Assembly: GCF_000009265.1 (NCBI RefSeq)
Contig: NC_008379.1
Coordinates: forward strand, 248,001-312,000
From: Rhizobium johnstonii 3841
Lineage (GTDB): Bacteria; Pseudomonadota; Alphaproteobacteria; Rhizobiales; Rhizobiaceae
DNA length: 64,000 nucleotides
Reading direction: 5' to 3'
The translations under genes were made by a program, and so were the position numbers. The notes under the pieces are model-generated. The model worked only from the letters and a program-made list of their open reading frames with translations. It was not told the origin of the DNA and searched no databases. Shown here in pieces: positions 27,639 through 37,105 of this stretch. Within the stretch, counting starts at the first letter, position 1. Each line of letters starts with the position of its first letter.

Positions 27639-28733
27639 ATGTCCGATCTTGGTTGGAATCCCCTGCATGGCGTGCCCTCCTATCCCGCGGAGCGCTACGC
27701 CGTCCTTGCCGACAGGATCGGCGGTATCCTGCGCAGCCGCAACGACATAGTGCTGATGCAGGCAGAAGCGGTGGTGGCGCTGGAGGCGGCGGCGGTCAGC
27801 CTTGCGCGCCCCGGCCTTTCAGCGCTCAACATCATCACCAGCACCTATGGCGGCTGGTTCGGGCAATGGCTGCGGCGGGGTGGCGCGACGGTCAGGGATA
27901 TCGTCGCCGAGCCGGGCCTGCCGATCGAGATCGAAGCCGTTGCAAAAGCGCTCGATGCCGGTCCTCACATCGATGTGCTGGCGCTGGTTCATGCCGAATC
28001 CGCAAGCGGCAGTCTCAACCCCCTGCCGGAGATATTGGCGCTTGCCCGGGCTCGCGGCGTCGTCACCGTCGTCGATGCGGTCGCCTCGGTCGGTGGCCAC
28101 CGGCTCGATGTCGACGATCTCGGCATCGACATCGCAGTGATCGGTCCGCAGAAAGCGCTCGGCGGACCGGCCGGCGTGTCGGCGCTCTCGGTCAGCGGCC
28201 GCGCCTGGCATCTCATTCTCAGAGATGGCGCACCGCGCGATTCGATCTTGTCGTTGGCGGATCAGAAGTCATGGGTCGATGGCGGCCGACGTGGCCTGCC
28301 GGGAACACCGGCGCCCCTGGAATTCTTCGCGCTGGAGAAGGCGCTCGACCGCATCGAGGCTGAAGGCCTGGAGAATGTCGTCGCCCGCCATGCTCTGGCG
28401 GCATCGGCGACACGGGCAGGGCTTGCCGCACTCGGAGCCCCGGCCTGGGTACCGGCAGCAAAGGCTTCGAACCTGGTGACGGCGGTGCCGGTGCCGAAGG
28501 CACTGGCGCCTGCCGCGCTGATCGCAGCCGCCGGACAGCTAGGGGTCGAGCTGACCGAAGGCGTCGGAACCGCGCCAGCCCGCCTCATGCGGCTGAACCA
28601 TACTGGGCCGCGCGCTGCATTCCAGACGGTGCTCTCGAATGTCGTGGCGTATGGTGCGGCCCTCAGGCAGGCTGGCCATCCCTCGGACATAGCAGCCGCT
28701 TCGGAGGCGATATCCGCAGCCTACCGCTCCTGA
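27639..28733 (+). CDS. PLP-dependent aminotransferase, class V
   Basis: 364 residues, in the alanine-glyoxylate/serine-pyruvate aminotransferase branch. The Schiff-base lysine is Lys172 in IGPQKALGGPAG, the PLP-pyridine aspartate is Asp146 in VVDAVAS, and the substrate-side segment HAESASG is present. Start ATG 27639 follows AAGGAAC. It ends the importer operon 22590-28733, so it probably deaminates or desulfurates the imported compound or its product. It could also be a sulfonate-releasing or 2-aminoethylphosphonate-like transaminase; sequence inspection cannot decide. Confidence 0.85.
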   Translation: MSDLGWNPLHGVPSYPAERYAVLADRIGGILRSRNDIVLMQAEAVVALEAAAVSLARPGLSALNIITSTYGGWFGQWLRRGGATVRDIVAEPGLPIEIEAVAKALDAGPHIDVLALVHAESASGSLNPLPEILALARARGVVTVVDAVASVGGHRLDVDDLGIDIAVIGPQKALGGPAGVSALSVSGRAWHLILRDGAPRDSILSLADQKSWVDGGRRGLPGTPAPLEFFALEKALDRIEAEGLENVVARHALAASATRAGLAALGAPAWVPAAKASNLVTAVPVPKALAPAALIAAAGQLGVELTEGVGTAPARLMRLNHTGPRAAFQTVLSNVVAYGAALRQAGHPSDIAAASEAISAAYRS

Positions 28734-28753
28734 GAGAATGCTCTCAGGAGCGG
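28724..28753. terminator. Bidirectional terminator overlapping stop codon
   Basis: Perfect 13-bp stem (CCGCTCCTGAGAG with CTCTCAGGAGCGG) and an AATG loop between the convergent aminotransferase and O-demethylase genes. The left arm contains the aminotransferase stop codon. No T-run. Confidence 0.75.
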
Positions 28754-28793
28754 GAAAGCAGCATCGACGAATCCGCTTTCAGGGCGCCCTTGC

Positions 28794-30245
<1,452 letters not shown>

Positions 30246-30249
30246 TCAG

Positions 30250-31125
30250 TCAGCGATCCACCTGCTGCTCTGCCCAGCGGATCGATTGGGCCGGATCGCC
30301 GAAGGTGAAGAAATGCACGCCGCTGATGCCGAGATCCGGTTCGGTGGCCTGTGCTGCGGCAATCTCCATCAGCAACTCTTCCGGTGTTTCGCCCGAAAGT
30401 ACGTTGCGGGCGATCTCGCTTCTTTCGCGCAGCGCCCGCAAGGATGCGCCGACGCCGCAGCGAAGCGCGTATTTGAGAAGCTTTGTGCGGCTGGCCGGCC
30501 CGGCGATGCCGACGCTCAGCGGCGCCGTCACGCCCCGTTCGCGAAGCCGCCTTGCAAAGTTCAGGAGCGGTTTCGGATCGAACAGGAACTGGCTCACCAA
30601 TAACACATCGAGCCCCGCAAGTGCAGCCGCATCGATCTTTGCCGTCAGTGCCGCATCGAGGATGGCGCCGGCGATCCGGGGATGCCCTTCCGGGTAACAG
30701 GCGATGGCGATCCGGTCGATGCCATATGCCTGAAAGAGCCCTGTTTCGATCAGTTCCAGGCTGGAGCCGAAGGCTCCGGCGGCATCGTCGCGATCACCGC
30801 CGAGGACGAGCGCATGGCGGACGCCGGCCTCCTCAGAAAGCCGGGCAAGCATGGTGTCGAGTTCCAGGCGGTTTCGGATGTTGCGGGCGACGATGTGGGG
30901 AATCGGCACGAAACCGGCATCTCTCAGCCCCGCCGCGGCCCTTACCAGAAGGCCGATGTCCTCCTTCGGAAGATGGGCGATGAAGACCTCGCAACCCTGC
31001 TGCAGGGTGGCCGTCATGCTCTCCAGCGACTGGAGGTCCCGCGACGTCACCTCGATGGAATAATGCGAGAGAAGATCGGCAAGCAGCGCCTCCTCCCGGC
31101 TCTCGCTTTGCGGCGCAATCATCAT
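30250..31125 (-). CDS. metF: Methylenetetrahydrofolate reductase, MetF type
   Basis: 291-residue TIM-barrel flavoprotein, normal length for the family. Core segments: EVTSRDLQSLESM, PHIVARNIRN, ALVLGGDRDD (the GGD flavin segment), IACYPEGHP, LLVSQFLFDP and the C-terminal GVHFFTF. It interconverts methylene- and methyl-tetrahydrofolate. Since it sits beside a LigM-like demethylase, it most likely works in the oxidative direction, recycling methyl-THF produced by demethylation, rather than in methionine synthesis. It is transcribed first, divergently from the GntR gene; AGGAGAG precedes two tandem ATG codons (31125 and 31122). Confidence 0.87.
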   Translation of the reverse strand: MMIAPQSESREEALLADLLSHYSIEVTSRDLQSLESMTATLQQGCEVFIAHLPKEDIGLLVRAAAGLRDAGFVPIPHIVARNIRNRLELDTMLARLSEEAGVRHALVLGGDRDDAAGAFGSSLELIETGLFQAYGIDRIAIACYPEGHPRIAGAILDAALTAKIDAAALAGLDVLLVSQFLFDPKPLLNFARRLRERGVTAPLSVGIAGPASRTKLLKYALRCGVGASLRALRERSEIARNVLSGETPEELLMEIAAAQATEPDLGISGVHFFTFGDPAQSIRWAEQQVDR

Positions 31126-31168
31126 AAGCCTCTCTCCTCACCCTGTGGGATTTATGTGTGTCCAGGCT

Positions 31169-31174
31169 GTATAC
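31169..31174. promoter_or_regulatory. Candidate GntR operator half of a pair (metF side)
   Basis: GTATAC palindrome within CTGTATACAATG, 44 bases upstream of the metF start. FadR-branch GntR proteins bind short palindromes of this kind. A matching site lies at 31315-31320 near the regulator. Confidence 0.45.
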
Positions 31175-31314
31175 AATGATAGGCCGAAATTTGTGCCGCC
31201 ATCAAGTGACATAACGAATATCGCGAAAAAATACCAAAATGTAGTCATATCGATAACCATATTGATATGAAATGATGTGGCATTGATCATGTAATAATCA
31301 CTTGACAGGCGTTG

Positions 31315-31320
31315 GTATAC
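31315..31320. promoter_or_regulatory. Candidate GntR operator half of a pair (regulator side)
   Basis: GTATAC within TTGGTATACACG, eight bases downstream of a TTGACA hexamer at 31302-31307, so a bound regulator would cover the promoter of its own gene. Pair with 31169-31174; centres are 146 bases apart. Confidence 0.45.
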
Positions 31321-31413
31321 ACGTCGTACTCTTTTCGGAAAGGAATGGGGAATATCGTCCGCGACACGTGAAGGCCCAAGCGCCCGAATAGGCCGCGGAC
31401 CGCAAATTTCGGG

Positions 31414-32178
31414 ATGGAACGGGAGATGGTTGCGGAAAAGAGAACCGTGGATCGCAAGCGCGACAGCCAGGCCTTGAAAGGCCTTCTTGGCGTGCGTGAT
31501 CTCGTGCTCGGCGGCGGAGTCTCGCCGGGCGAACGTCTTTCGGAAGTCTGGCTCGCCGAAAAGCTCGGCATTTCGCGCACACCGCTGCGCGCTGCGCTTG
31601 CGCGTCTCGAACAGGAGGGCCTGCTCGAGCAGATCCCCTCCGGCGGTTACGCCGTGCGCGGTTTCACCACCGCGGATGTTTTCGACGCCATCGAGCTGCG
31701 TGGTGTGCTTGAGGGCACCGCGGCGCGTCTCGCCGCCGAACGCGGTGTCACGCCAGCCAAGCTCAAGGCGATCAAGGGTCTGATCCTCGAGCTCGACAAA
31801 TGCTTTCGCGATCGGCCGGAGGACATGCTGTTTGACCAGTATGTCGAGCTCAATGCGGAATTTCATTCCATGCTCGCCGGTCTTGCGGGCAGCGAGATGA
31901 TGCGGCGCGAGGTGGAACGGGCGACGCAACTGCCCTTTGCCTCGCCGAGCGCTTTTCTGGAAAAGCAGGAGGACGTGCTCGCCTTCCGCCTGTCGCTCGT
32001 GCATGCGCAGCGTCAGCACCGCGACATCGTTTCGGCGATCGAGATGCGTGAAGGCACCCGCGCCGAGGCGCTGGCGCGGGAACATGCGCGCCTTGCGCGG
32101 CACAATCTGGAATTCGTCATGGAAGAGGATCGCAGCCTGATCACCCGCGTTCCGGGATTGACACTGATATCGACGTGA
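31414..32178 (+). CDS. GntR family transcriptional regulator, FadR/FCD branch
   Basis: 254 residues. The winged helix occupies residues about 15-80 (SPGERLSEVWLAEKLGISRT, then LEQEGLLEQ), and the C-terminal all-helical FCD ligand domain begins at AIELRGVLEGTAARLAAERG. Start is uncertain between ATG 31414 and ATG 31426. Divergent from metF-ligM and directly upstream of an ABC importer, so it probably controls both in response to the imported acid. Confidence 0.9.
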   Translation: MEREMVAEKRTVDRKRDSQALKGLLGVRDLVLGGGVSPGERLSEVWLAEKLGISRTPLRAALARLEQEGLLEQIPSGGYAVRGFTTADVFDAIELRGVLEGTAARLAAERGVTPAKLKAIKGLILELDKCFRDRPEDMLFDQYVELNAEFHSMLAGLAGSEMMRREVERATQLPFASPSAFLEKQEDVLAFRLSLVHAQRQHRDIVSAIEMREGTRAEALAREHARLARHNLEFVMEEDRSLITRVPGLTLIST

Positions 32179-32292
32179 GACGCGGCCGGCGATCGAGGGC
32201 GAGGAGGCCCCCGGCTGACCGACGAGAATGCCGATTGGAGAAAGAGGAGGCCGGCGGATCGCGCAGATCGCCGGTAAAAGGAGGAGAAAGCC

Positions 32293-33471
32293 GTGATTGC
32301 CAGAAGAAGTCTGATCGCCCTGTCCGCGGGGCTTGTCATGTCGGCCGGCCTTGGCCTGCCGTCCTATGCCGAGGATACATTCAAGGTAGGTCTCATCCTG
32401 CCGATGACCGGCCCCTTCGCATCGACCGGCCGCCAGGTGGAGGCCGGCGCCAAAGCCTATATCGCTGCGCATGGCGACACCGTCGCCGGCAAGAAGATCG
32501 AACTCGTGGTGCGCGACGATGCCGGCACAGCCGACCAGACCCGCCGTATCGCCCAGGAACTGATCGTCAACGACAAGGTCAATACGCTTGCCGGCTTCGG
32601 ACTGACGCCGCTGGCGCTTTCCGTCGCGCCCGTGATCACGCAGGCCAAGGTGCCCGCCGTCGTCATGGCCGCCGCTACCTCGTCGATCACCCAGGCATCG
32701 GAATATTTCATTCGCACCAGCGGCACCCTGCCGCAATATTCGGTGCCGGTCGCGCGCTGGGCGCATGAAAACAATATCAAGAAGGTCGTAACCCTGGTGA
32801 CCGATTACGGCCCGGGCATCGATGCGGAAACCTGGTTCACCAAGGAGTTCAAGGCAAAGGGCGGTGAGGTCGTCGAGGCCGTGCGTATTCCTCTGCAGAA
32901 TCCGGATTTCGCGCCTTTCCTGCAGCGTGTGCGCGACGCCAAGCCGGATGCGGTCTTCGTGTTCCTGCCATCCGGCGTCGGCTCGCTGTTCATGAAGCAG
33001 TTCGTCGACCGCGGCCTTGCCGAAGCGGGCATCAAGCTGATCGGAACCGGTGACATTACCGACGACGACATCCTGAACGGCATGGGCAAGCCTGCGCTGG
33101 GCACCATCACGGCGCATTTCTACGCGGCTGCACACGACAGCCCTGAGAACGCCGAATTCGTCAAGGCCTTCAAGGCCGCCAACAACAATATGCGCCCGAA
33201 CTTTATGGCGATGGGTGGTTATGATGGCATGCATGCCATCTATGCCGCGCTCGAAGCCACCAAGGGCGATGCGGACGGTGCGGCGCTGATCAAGGCGATG
33301 AAGGGCCTTGCCTGGACGAGCCCGCGCGGACCGATCTCCATCGATCCGCAGACCCGCGATATCATCCAGAATATCTATATGCGCGAAGTCAAGGACGTGA
33401 ACGGCGAACTGCAGAACGTCGAATTTGCGACCTACAAGGATGTGAAGGACCCGGTCAAGGCCGGTCAGTAA
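32293..33471 (+). CDS. Branched-chain amino acid/aromatic acid type ABC binding protein
   Basis: 392 residues, Peripla_BP_6 fold. Signal peptide at about 1-25 (RRSLIALSAGLVMSAGLG, cleavage after SYA). Mature start EDTFKVGLILPMTGPFASTG is typical. The GTG start at 32293 follows a strong GGAGGAGAAAG. Relatives bind branched-chain amino acids, but also urea, aromatic and phenolic acids. Beside ligM-metF, a methoxylated aromatic acid is the attractive candidate ligand; this is inference. Confidence 0.92.
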   Translation: MIARRSLIALSAGLVMSAGLGLPSYAEDTFKVGLILPMTGPFASTGRQVEAGAKAYIAAHGDTVAGKKIELVVRDDAGTADQTRRIAQELIVNDKVNTLAGFGLTPLALSVAPVITQAKVPAVVMAAATSSITQASEYFIRTSGTLPQYSVPVARWAHENNIKKVVTLVTDYGPGIDAETWFTKEFKAKGGEVVEAVRIPLQNPDFAPFLQRVRDAKPDAVFVFLPSGVGSLFMKQFVDRGLAEAGIKLIGTGDITDDDILNGMGKPALGTITAHFYAAAHDSPENAEFVKAFKAANNNMRPNFMAMGGYDGMHAIYAALEATKGDADGAALIKAMKGLAWTSPRGPISIDPQTRDIIQNIYMREVKDVNGELQNVEFATYKDVKDPVKAGQ

Positions 33472-33486
33472 GCTTTACGATAAGAT

Positions 33487-33508
33487 GCGGCGGAGCCAGC
33501 TCCGCCGC
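33487..33508 (+). terminator. Hairpin between binding-protein and permease genes
   Basis: Perfect 9-bp stem GCGGCGGAG with CTCCGCCGC and a CCAG loop, followed by TTTGCT. Placed 16 bases after the binding-protein stop, it probably attenuates transcription into the permease and ATPase genes. Confidence 0.65.
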
Positions 33509-33534
33509 TTTGCTCCTGGAAAGTCGGGTTTGTC

Positions 33535-34395
33535 ATGCTGACTATTCTGTTCGACGGCATCGCTTATGGAATGCTGCTGTTCATTCTCGCCTGCGGATTG
33601 ACCATCACGCTTGGATTGATGAATTTCATCAACCTCGCCCATGGCGCTTTCGCCATGGCGGGCGGCTACATCACTGTCGTCCTGATGAACAGCTATGGCG
33701 TTTCCTTCTATTGGTGTTTGCCGATCGCCTTCCTCGCAGTCGCGCTTGCCGGCCTGGTTCTGGAGCGCCTGCTCTACCGGCATCTCTATTCCAAGCCGCA
33801 TCTCGATCAGGTGCTGTTTTCCGTCGGCCTGGTCTTCATGTCGATTGCCGGCGCTTATTATTTCATGGGCGGCCAGCAGCAGATGATCCAGCTGCCGCAG
33901 GAGCTCTCCGGCCGCTGGGATTTCTACGGCGTCGGCATCGGCCGCTACCGGCTCTTCATCATCGTTGTCTGCATCCTTCTGACGATCACGCTGCAGTTCC
34001 TGCTGACGAAAACCCGTTTCGGCAGCCAGCTGCGTGCCGCTGTCGATGACGGAAGGGTCGCCCGCGGGCTCGGCATCAATGTCTCGGCGGTCTTCGCGCT
34101 GACCTTCGCCGTAGGCTCGGGCCTTGCCGGCCTCGGCGGCGCGATGGGCACCGAGATTCTCGGGCTCGATCCGAATTTTCCGCTGAAATTCATGATCTAC
34201 TTCCTGATCGTGGTGACCGTCGGCGGCACGTCCTCGATAACTGGGCCATTTCTTGCCGCCCTCCTGCTCGGCGTCGCCGATGTCGCGGGCAAATATTACG
34301 TGCCGCAGATTGGCGCCTTCGTCATCTACGGCGTCATGGTCGCCGTGCTTCTCCTGCGTCCGCACGGGCTGTTCTCGCGGGAGGGTGGCCGATGA
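33535..34395 (+). CDS. Branched-chain type ABC transporter permease, LivH family
   Basis: 286-residue inner-membrane permease. Family landmarks: YGMLLFILACGLTITLGLMNFINLAHGAFAMAG at the N-terminus, RFGSQLRAAVDDGRVARGLGIN on the cytoplasmic loop and GLGGAMGTEI. Its stop overlaps the LivM-type start by ATGA. Confidence 0.93.
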   Translation: MLTILFDGIAYGMLLFILACGLTITLGLMNFINLAHGAFAMAGGYITVVLMNSYGVSFYWCLPIAFLAVALAGLVLERLLYRHLYSKPHLDQVLFSVGLVFMSIAGAYYFMGGQQQMIQLPQELSGRWDFYGVGIGRYRLFIIVVCILLTITLQFLLTKTRFGSQLRAAVDDGRVARGLGINVSAVFALTFAVGSGLAGLGGAMGTEILGLDPNFPLKFMIYFLIVVTVGGTSSITGPFLAALLLGVADVAGKYYVPQIGAFVIYGVMVAVLLLRPHGLFSREGGR

Positions 34396-35438
34396 GCGAC
34401 GCGCGCAACGAGGCGAGAAAACGCGCCATCGAACAGCTTCGCCGCGGCAATGCCTGGCGGCTCTATGAGATCGTCCTCTGGATTGCGGCGGTCGTTGCCA
34501 TCTTCGTGCTGCCTTCGAAGATGCTGCTGCTCACCGAAATCGCCATCACCGCGCTATTTGCCTTATCCCTCGATCTGGTGCTCGGCTACGCCGGCATCGT
34601 TTCGCTCGGTCACGCCGCCTTCTTCGGCCTCGGCGCCTATGCTGCAGGTCTCTTTGCCAAATATGCCATCGCCGAACCCGTCACCGGCCTCTTTGCCGCA
34701 GCCGCGGTCTCCGGCCTTGCCGGCTTCGGGGCGAGCTTCCTCGTCCTTCGAGGCTCGGATCTCACGCGGCTGATGACGACGCTCGGCATCGCCTTGATGC
34801 TCGCCGAGCTCGCCAACCAGATGGCATGGGTGACGGGCGGGGCGGATGGCCTCAGCGGCGTCACCATCGGGCCGATCCTCGGCCTTTTCGAGTTCGACCT
34901 CTGGGGCCGCACCGGCTATGTCTACAGCCTCGCCGCACTCTTCGTCCTGACATTTGTCGCACGGCATCTGGTGAACTCCTCCTTCGGCCTGTCGCTGAGG
35001 GCGATCAAGGCCAATCCGATGCGCGCCGCGATGGTCGCCATTCCGGCGAGGAACCGGATCATCGTCATCTATACGATCGCCGCCGCCTATGCCGGCATTG
35101 CCGGCGCATTGCTGACGCATACGACGAGTTTCGTTTCGCCCGATGTCCTCGCCTTCCATCGCTCGGCGGATGTGCTTCTGGTTCTGGTCATCGGCGGTGT
35201 CGGTTATCTCTATGGCGGCATCATCGGCGCGGTCATCTTTACCGTGCTGCGCGACTGGCTCTCGGTCTCCACGCCGCAATACTGGATGTTCTGGATCGGC
35301 CTGATCCTGATCGCCATTGTGCTCGTTGGCCGCGAGCGCATCGCCCGCTGGCACACATTTCTGCCGGCCTCGCTGCAGGCCGGCATCAAGCGGCTGGCGA
35401 CATGGCGGCCTGGCGTGAAACTGAAAGAAAGCCGATGA
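34392..35438 (+). CDS. Branched-chain type ABC transporter permease, LivM family
   Basis: 348-residue inner-membrane permease. Landmarks: ALSLDLVLGYAGIVSLGHAAFFGLGAY, the cytoplasmic loop SFGLSLRAIKANPMRAAMVAIP, and GGVGYLYGGIIGAVIFT. The last 30 residues are basic and cytoplasmic. ATGA overlap with the next ATPase gene. Confidence 0.93.
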   Translation: MSDARNEARKRAIEQLRRGNAWRLYEIVLWIAAVVAIFVLPSKMLLLTEIAITALFALSLDLVLGYAGIVSLGHAAFFGLGAYAAGLFAKYAIAEPVTGLFAAAAVSGLAGFGASFLVLRGSDLTRLMTTLGIALMLAELANQMAWVTGGADGLSGVTIGPILGLFEFDLWGRTGYVYSLAALFVLTFVARHLVNSSFGLSLRAIKANPMRAAMVAIPARNRIIVIYTIAAAYAGIAGALLTHTTSFVSPDVLAFHRSADVLLVLVIGGVGYLYGGIIGAVIFTVLRDWLSVSTPQYWMFWIGLILIAIVLVGRERIARWHTFLPASLQAGIKRLATWRPGVKLKESR

Positions 35439-36184
35439 CCGTCGCGCTTGAAACCCGCAATCTCGTCAAGCGTTTCGGCGGCTTCACTGCCACCAACGAT
35501 GTCTCGCTGACGGTTGAAAGCGGCGCACGCCACGCGCTGATCGGCCCGAACGGCGCCGGCAAGACCACACTGATCAATCTGCTGACCGGGGTATTGAAGC
35601 CGACCTCCGGACAGGTGATCGTCGACGGCGAGGATATCACCAGCCTTTCCTCGCACAGGCGCGTGCGGCGCGGTATCGCACGCACGTTCCAGATTAACCA
35701 GCTCTTTTCGGGCTTTACGCCGCTGGAATCGGTTCTGCTGGCGATCAATGAGCGGGACGGTTTTGGCCGCTCCGCCTGGCGCCCGCTGGCGGCCCATCTG
35801 GATGCGACCGATGAGGCGGTGGACCTGCTGGAGCGTTTCGGCCTTTCCGGGGTCATGGGCGAGAAGACCGGCCGGATTGCCTATGGCAAGCAGCGGCTTC
35901 TTGAAATCGCGCTTGCCTTTGCGAGCCGGCCGCGGGTGCTGCTGCTCGACGAGCCGGCGGCTGGTGTCGCCGAAGAAGAGCGCAGCGAGGTCCTTGCCAT
36001 CGTCCGCAGCCTGCCCGCCGAGGTGACGGTGGTGCTCATCGAACATGATATGGATCTCGTCTTCTCCTTTGCCGACCGCATTTCGGTTCTGGTCGCAGGC
36101 GTGGTGATGGTCGAGGGGACGGTCGGCGAGATCGCCGCCGATCCGCGCGTCAAGGCGGTCTATCTCGGGGAGGACGCGACATGA
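35435..36184 (+). CDS. Branched-chain type ABC transporter ATPase, LivG family
   Basis: 249 residues. Walker A GPNGAGKTT near residue 38, the family segment GIARTFQINQLF in place of the usual Q-loop FQ, and Walker B VLLLDEPAAGVAEEE. The signature loop reads IAYGKQRLLEIALA, a normal variant for LivG, which lacks LSGGQ. ATG 35435 overlaps the LivM stop; the C-terminus overlaps the LivF start by ATGA. Confidence 0.93.
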   Translation: MTVALETRNLVKRFGGFTATNDVSLTVESGARHALIGPNGAGKTTLINLLTGVLKPTSGQVIVDGEDITSLSSHRRVRRGIARTFQINQLFSGFTPLESVLLAINERDGFGRSAWRPLAAHLDATDEAVDLLERFGLSGVMGEKTGRIAYGKQRLLEIALAFASRPRVLLLDEPAAGVAEEERSEVLAIVRSLPAEVTVVLIEHDMDLVFSFADRISVLVAGVVMVEGTVGEIAADPRVKAVYLGEDAT

Positions 36185-36903
36185 CGGCGCTTTTGCGGAT
36201 CGACAGACTCGTTTCCGGCTACGGCGAGGCCCGGGTTCTCGGCGGTGTGAGTTTCGAGCTCGATGAAGGTCGGTCCCTGTCGCTGCTCGGCCGCAATGGT
36301 GCGGGCAAGACGACGCTGGTCGACACGATCGTCGGCGTCACCACCCATCATTCCGGAACGATCAGCTTTGCCGGTGTCGATCTGACGCGCACGCGGCCGG
36401 AACGGCGAGCCGCCGCCGGCATCGGCTGGGTGCCGCAGGAGCGCAACATCTTCAGGTCGCTCACCGTCGAGGAGAACCTGACGGCGATCGCCCGCCCCGG
36501 CCCATGGTCGGTCGAGCGCGTCTATTCGATGTTCCCGCGGTTGAAGGAGCGGCGCTTCAATCGCGGCAACCAGCTTTCGGGCGGCGAGCAGCAGATGCTG
36601 GCGCTCGGACGGGCGTTGATGCTCAATCCGAGGCTGCTGCTGCTCGACGAGCCGCTCGAAGGACTGGCGCCGATCATCGTCGACGAACTGCTGGCCGCAC
36701 TCCGGAAGATCATCGACGGCGAAGGCATGTCGGCGATCATCATCGAGCAGAAGGCGCGCAAGATCCTGCCGCTGACCGATCGCACCGTGGTTCTGGAGCG
36801 TGGCCTTGTCAGCTACGCCGGCGAGAGCGCGCCCTTGCTGGCCGACAGCGAGATATTCGACAGGTATCTGGCGCTCGGCGACCATAAGGCCGCTACTGCC
36901 TAA
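36181..36903 (+). CDS. Branched-chain type ABC transporter ATPase, LivF family
   Basis: 240 residues. Walker A GRNGAGKTT near 38-46, GIGWVPQERNIFRSLTVEENL, signature LSGGEQQMLALGRAL, Walker B LLLLDEPLEGLAP. Last gene of the five-gene importer; a repeat element with a stable hairpin follows its stop directly. Confidence 0.93.
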   Translation: MTALLRIDRLVSGYGEARVLGGVSFELDEGRSLSLLGRNGAGKTTLVDTIVGVTTHHSGTISFAGVDLTRTRPERRAAAGIGWVPQERNIFRSLTVEENLTAIARPGPWSVERVYSMFPRLKERRFNRGNQLSGGEQQMLALGRALMLNPRLLLLDEPLEGLAPIIVDELLAALRKIIDGEGMSAIIIEQKARKILPLTDRTVVLERGLVSYAGESAPLLADSEIFDRYLALGDHKAATA

Positions 36904-36999
36904 TTCCTTAAATCGGAACCGATTTGAGGCTAAAATTATGCAGCAATTCAAAGTGTTACAATGTCCTTTGCGCGTCTGGAAAGACGCGCGGCGCTGTAG
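36904..36999. repeat. Rhizobial intergenic repeat with terminal hairpin
   Basis: Starts just after the LivF stop with the dyad AATCGGAACCGATT (36911-36924) and ends with a perfect 8-bp stem GCGCGTCT/AGACGCGC (36970-36989). From memory nearly identical sequence recurs between genes in Rhizobium. It contains a 24-codon frame starting MQQFKVLQ at 36939, probably part of the repeat rather than a gene. It may end the importer transcript. Confidence 0.7.
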
Positions 37000-37105
37000 C
37001 CCGGCCTGACGAAAACTTTCCGGCACCCCGATGAAAGCCGTATTCGGCCCTTGATAATCACGGCTCGTCAAGGCAGGAAAGTGGCATCGCGGAGACTTGG
37101 TGCAG

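Noticed and set aside
31138..33234. 698-codon minus-strand frame covering the GntR and binding-protein genes
   Set aside because: Antisense shadow; composition is unlike a protein and it crosses two well-supported plus-strand genes and their promoter region.
36939..37009. Small protein starting MQQFKVLQ after the LivF gene
   Set aside because: The frame coincides with a rhizobial intergenic repeat and lacks a clear ribosome site, so it is treated as part of the repeat.
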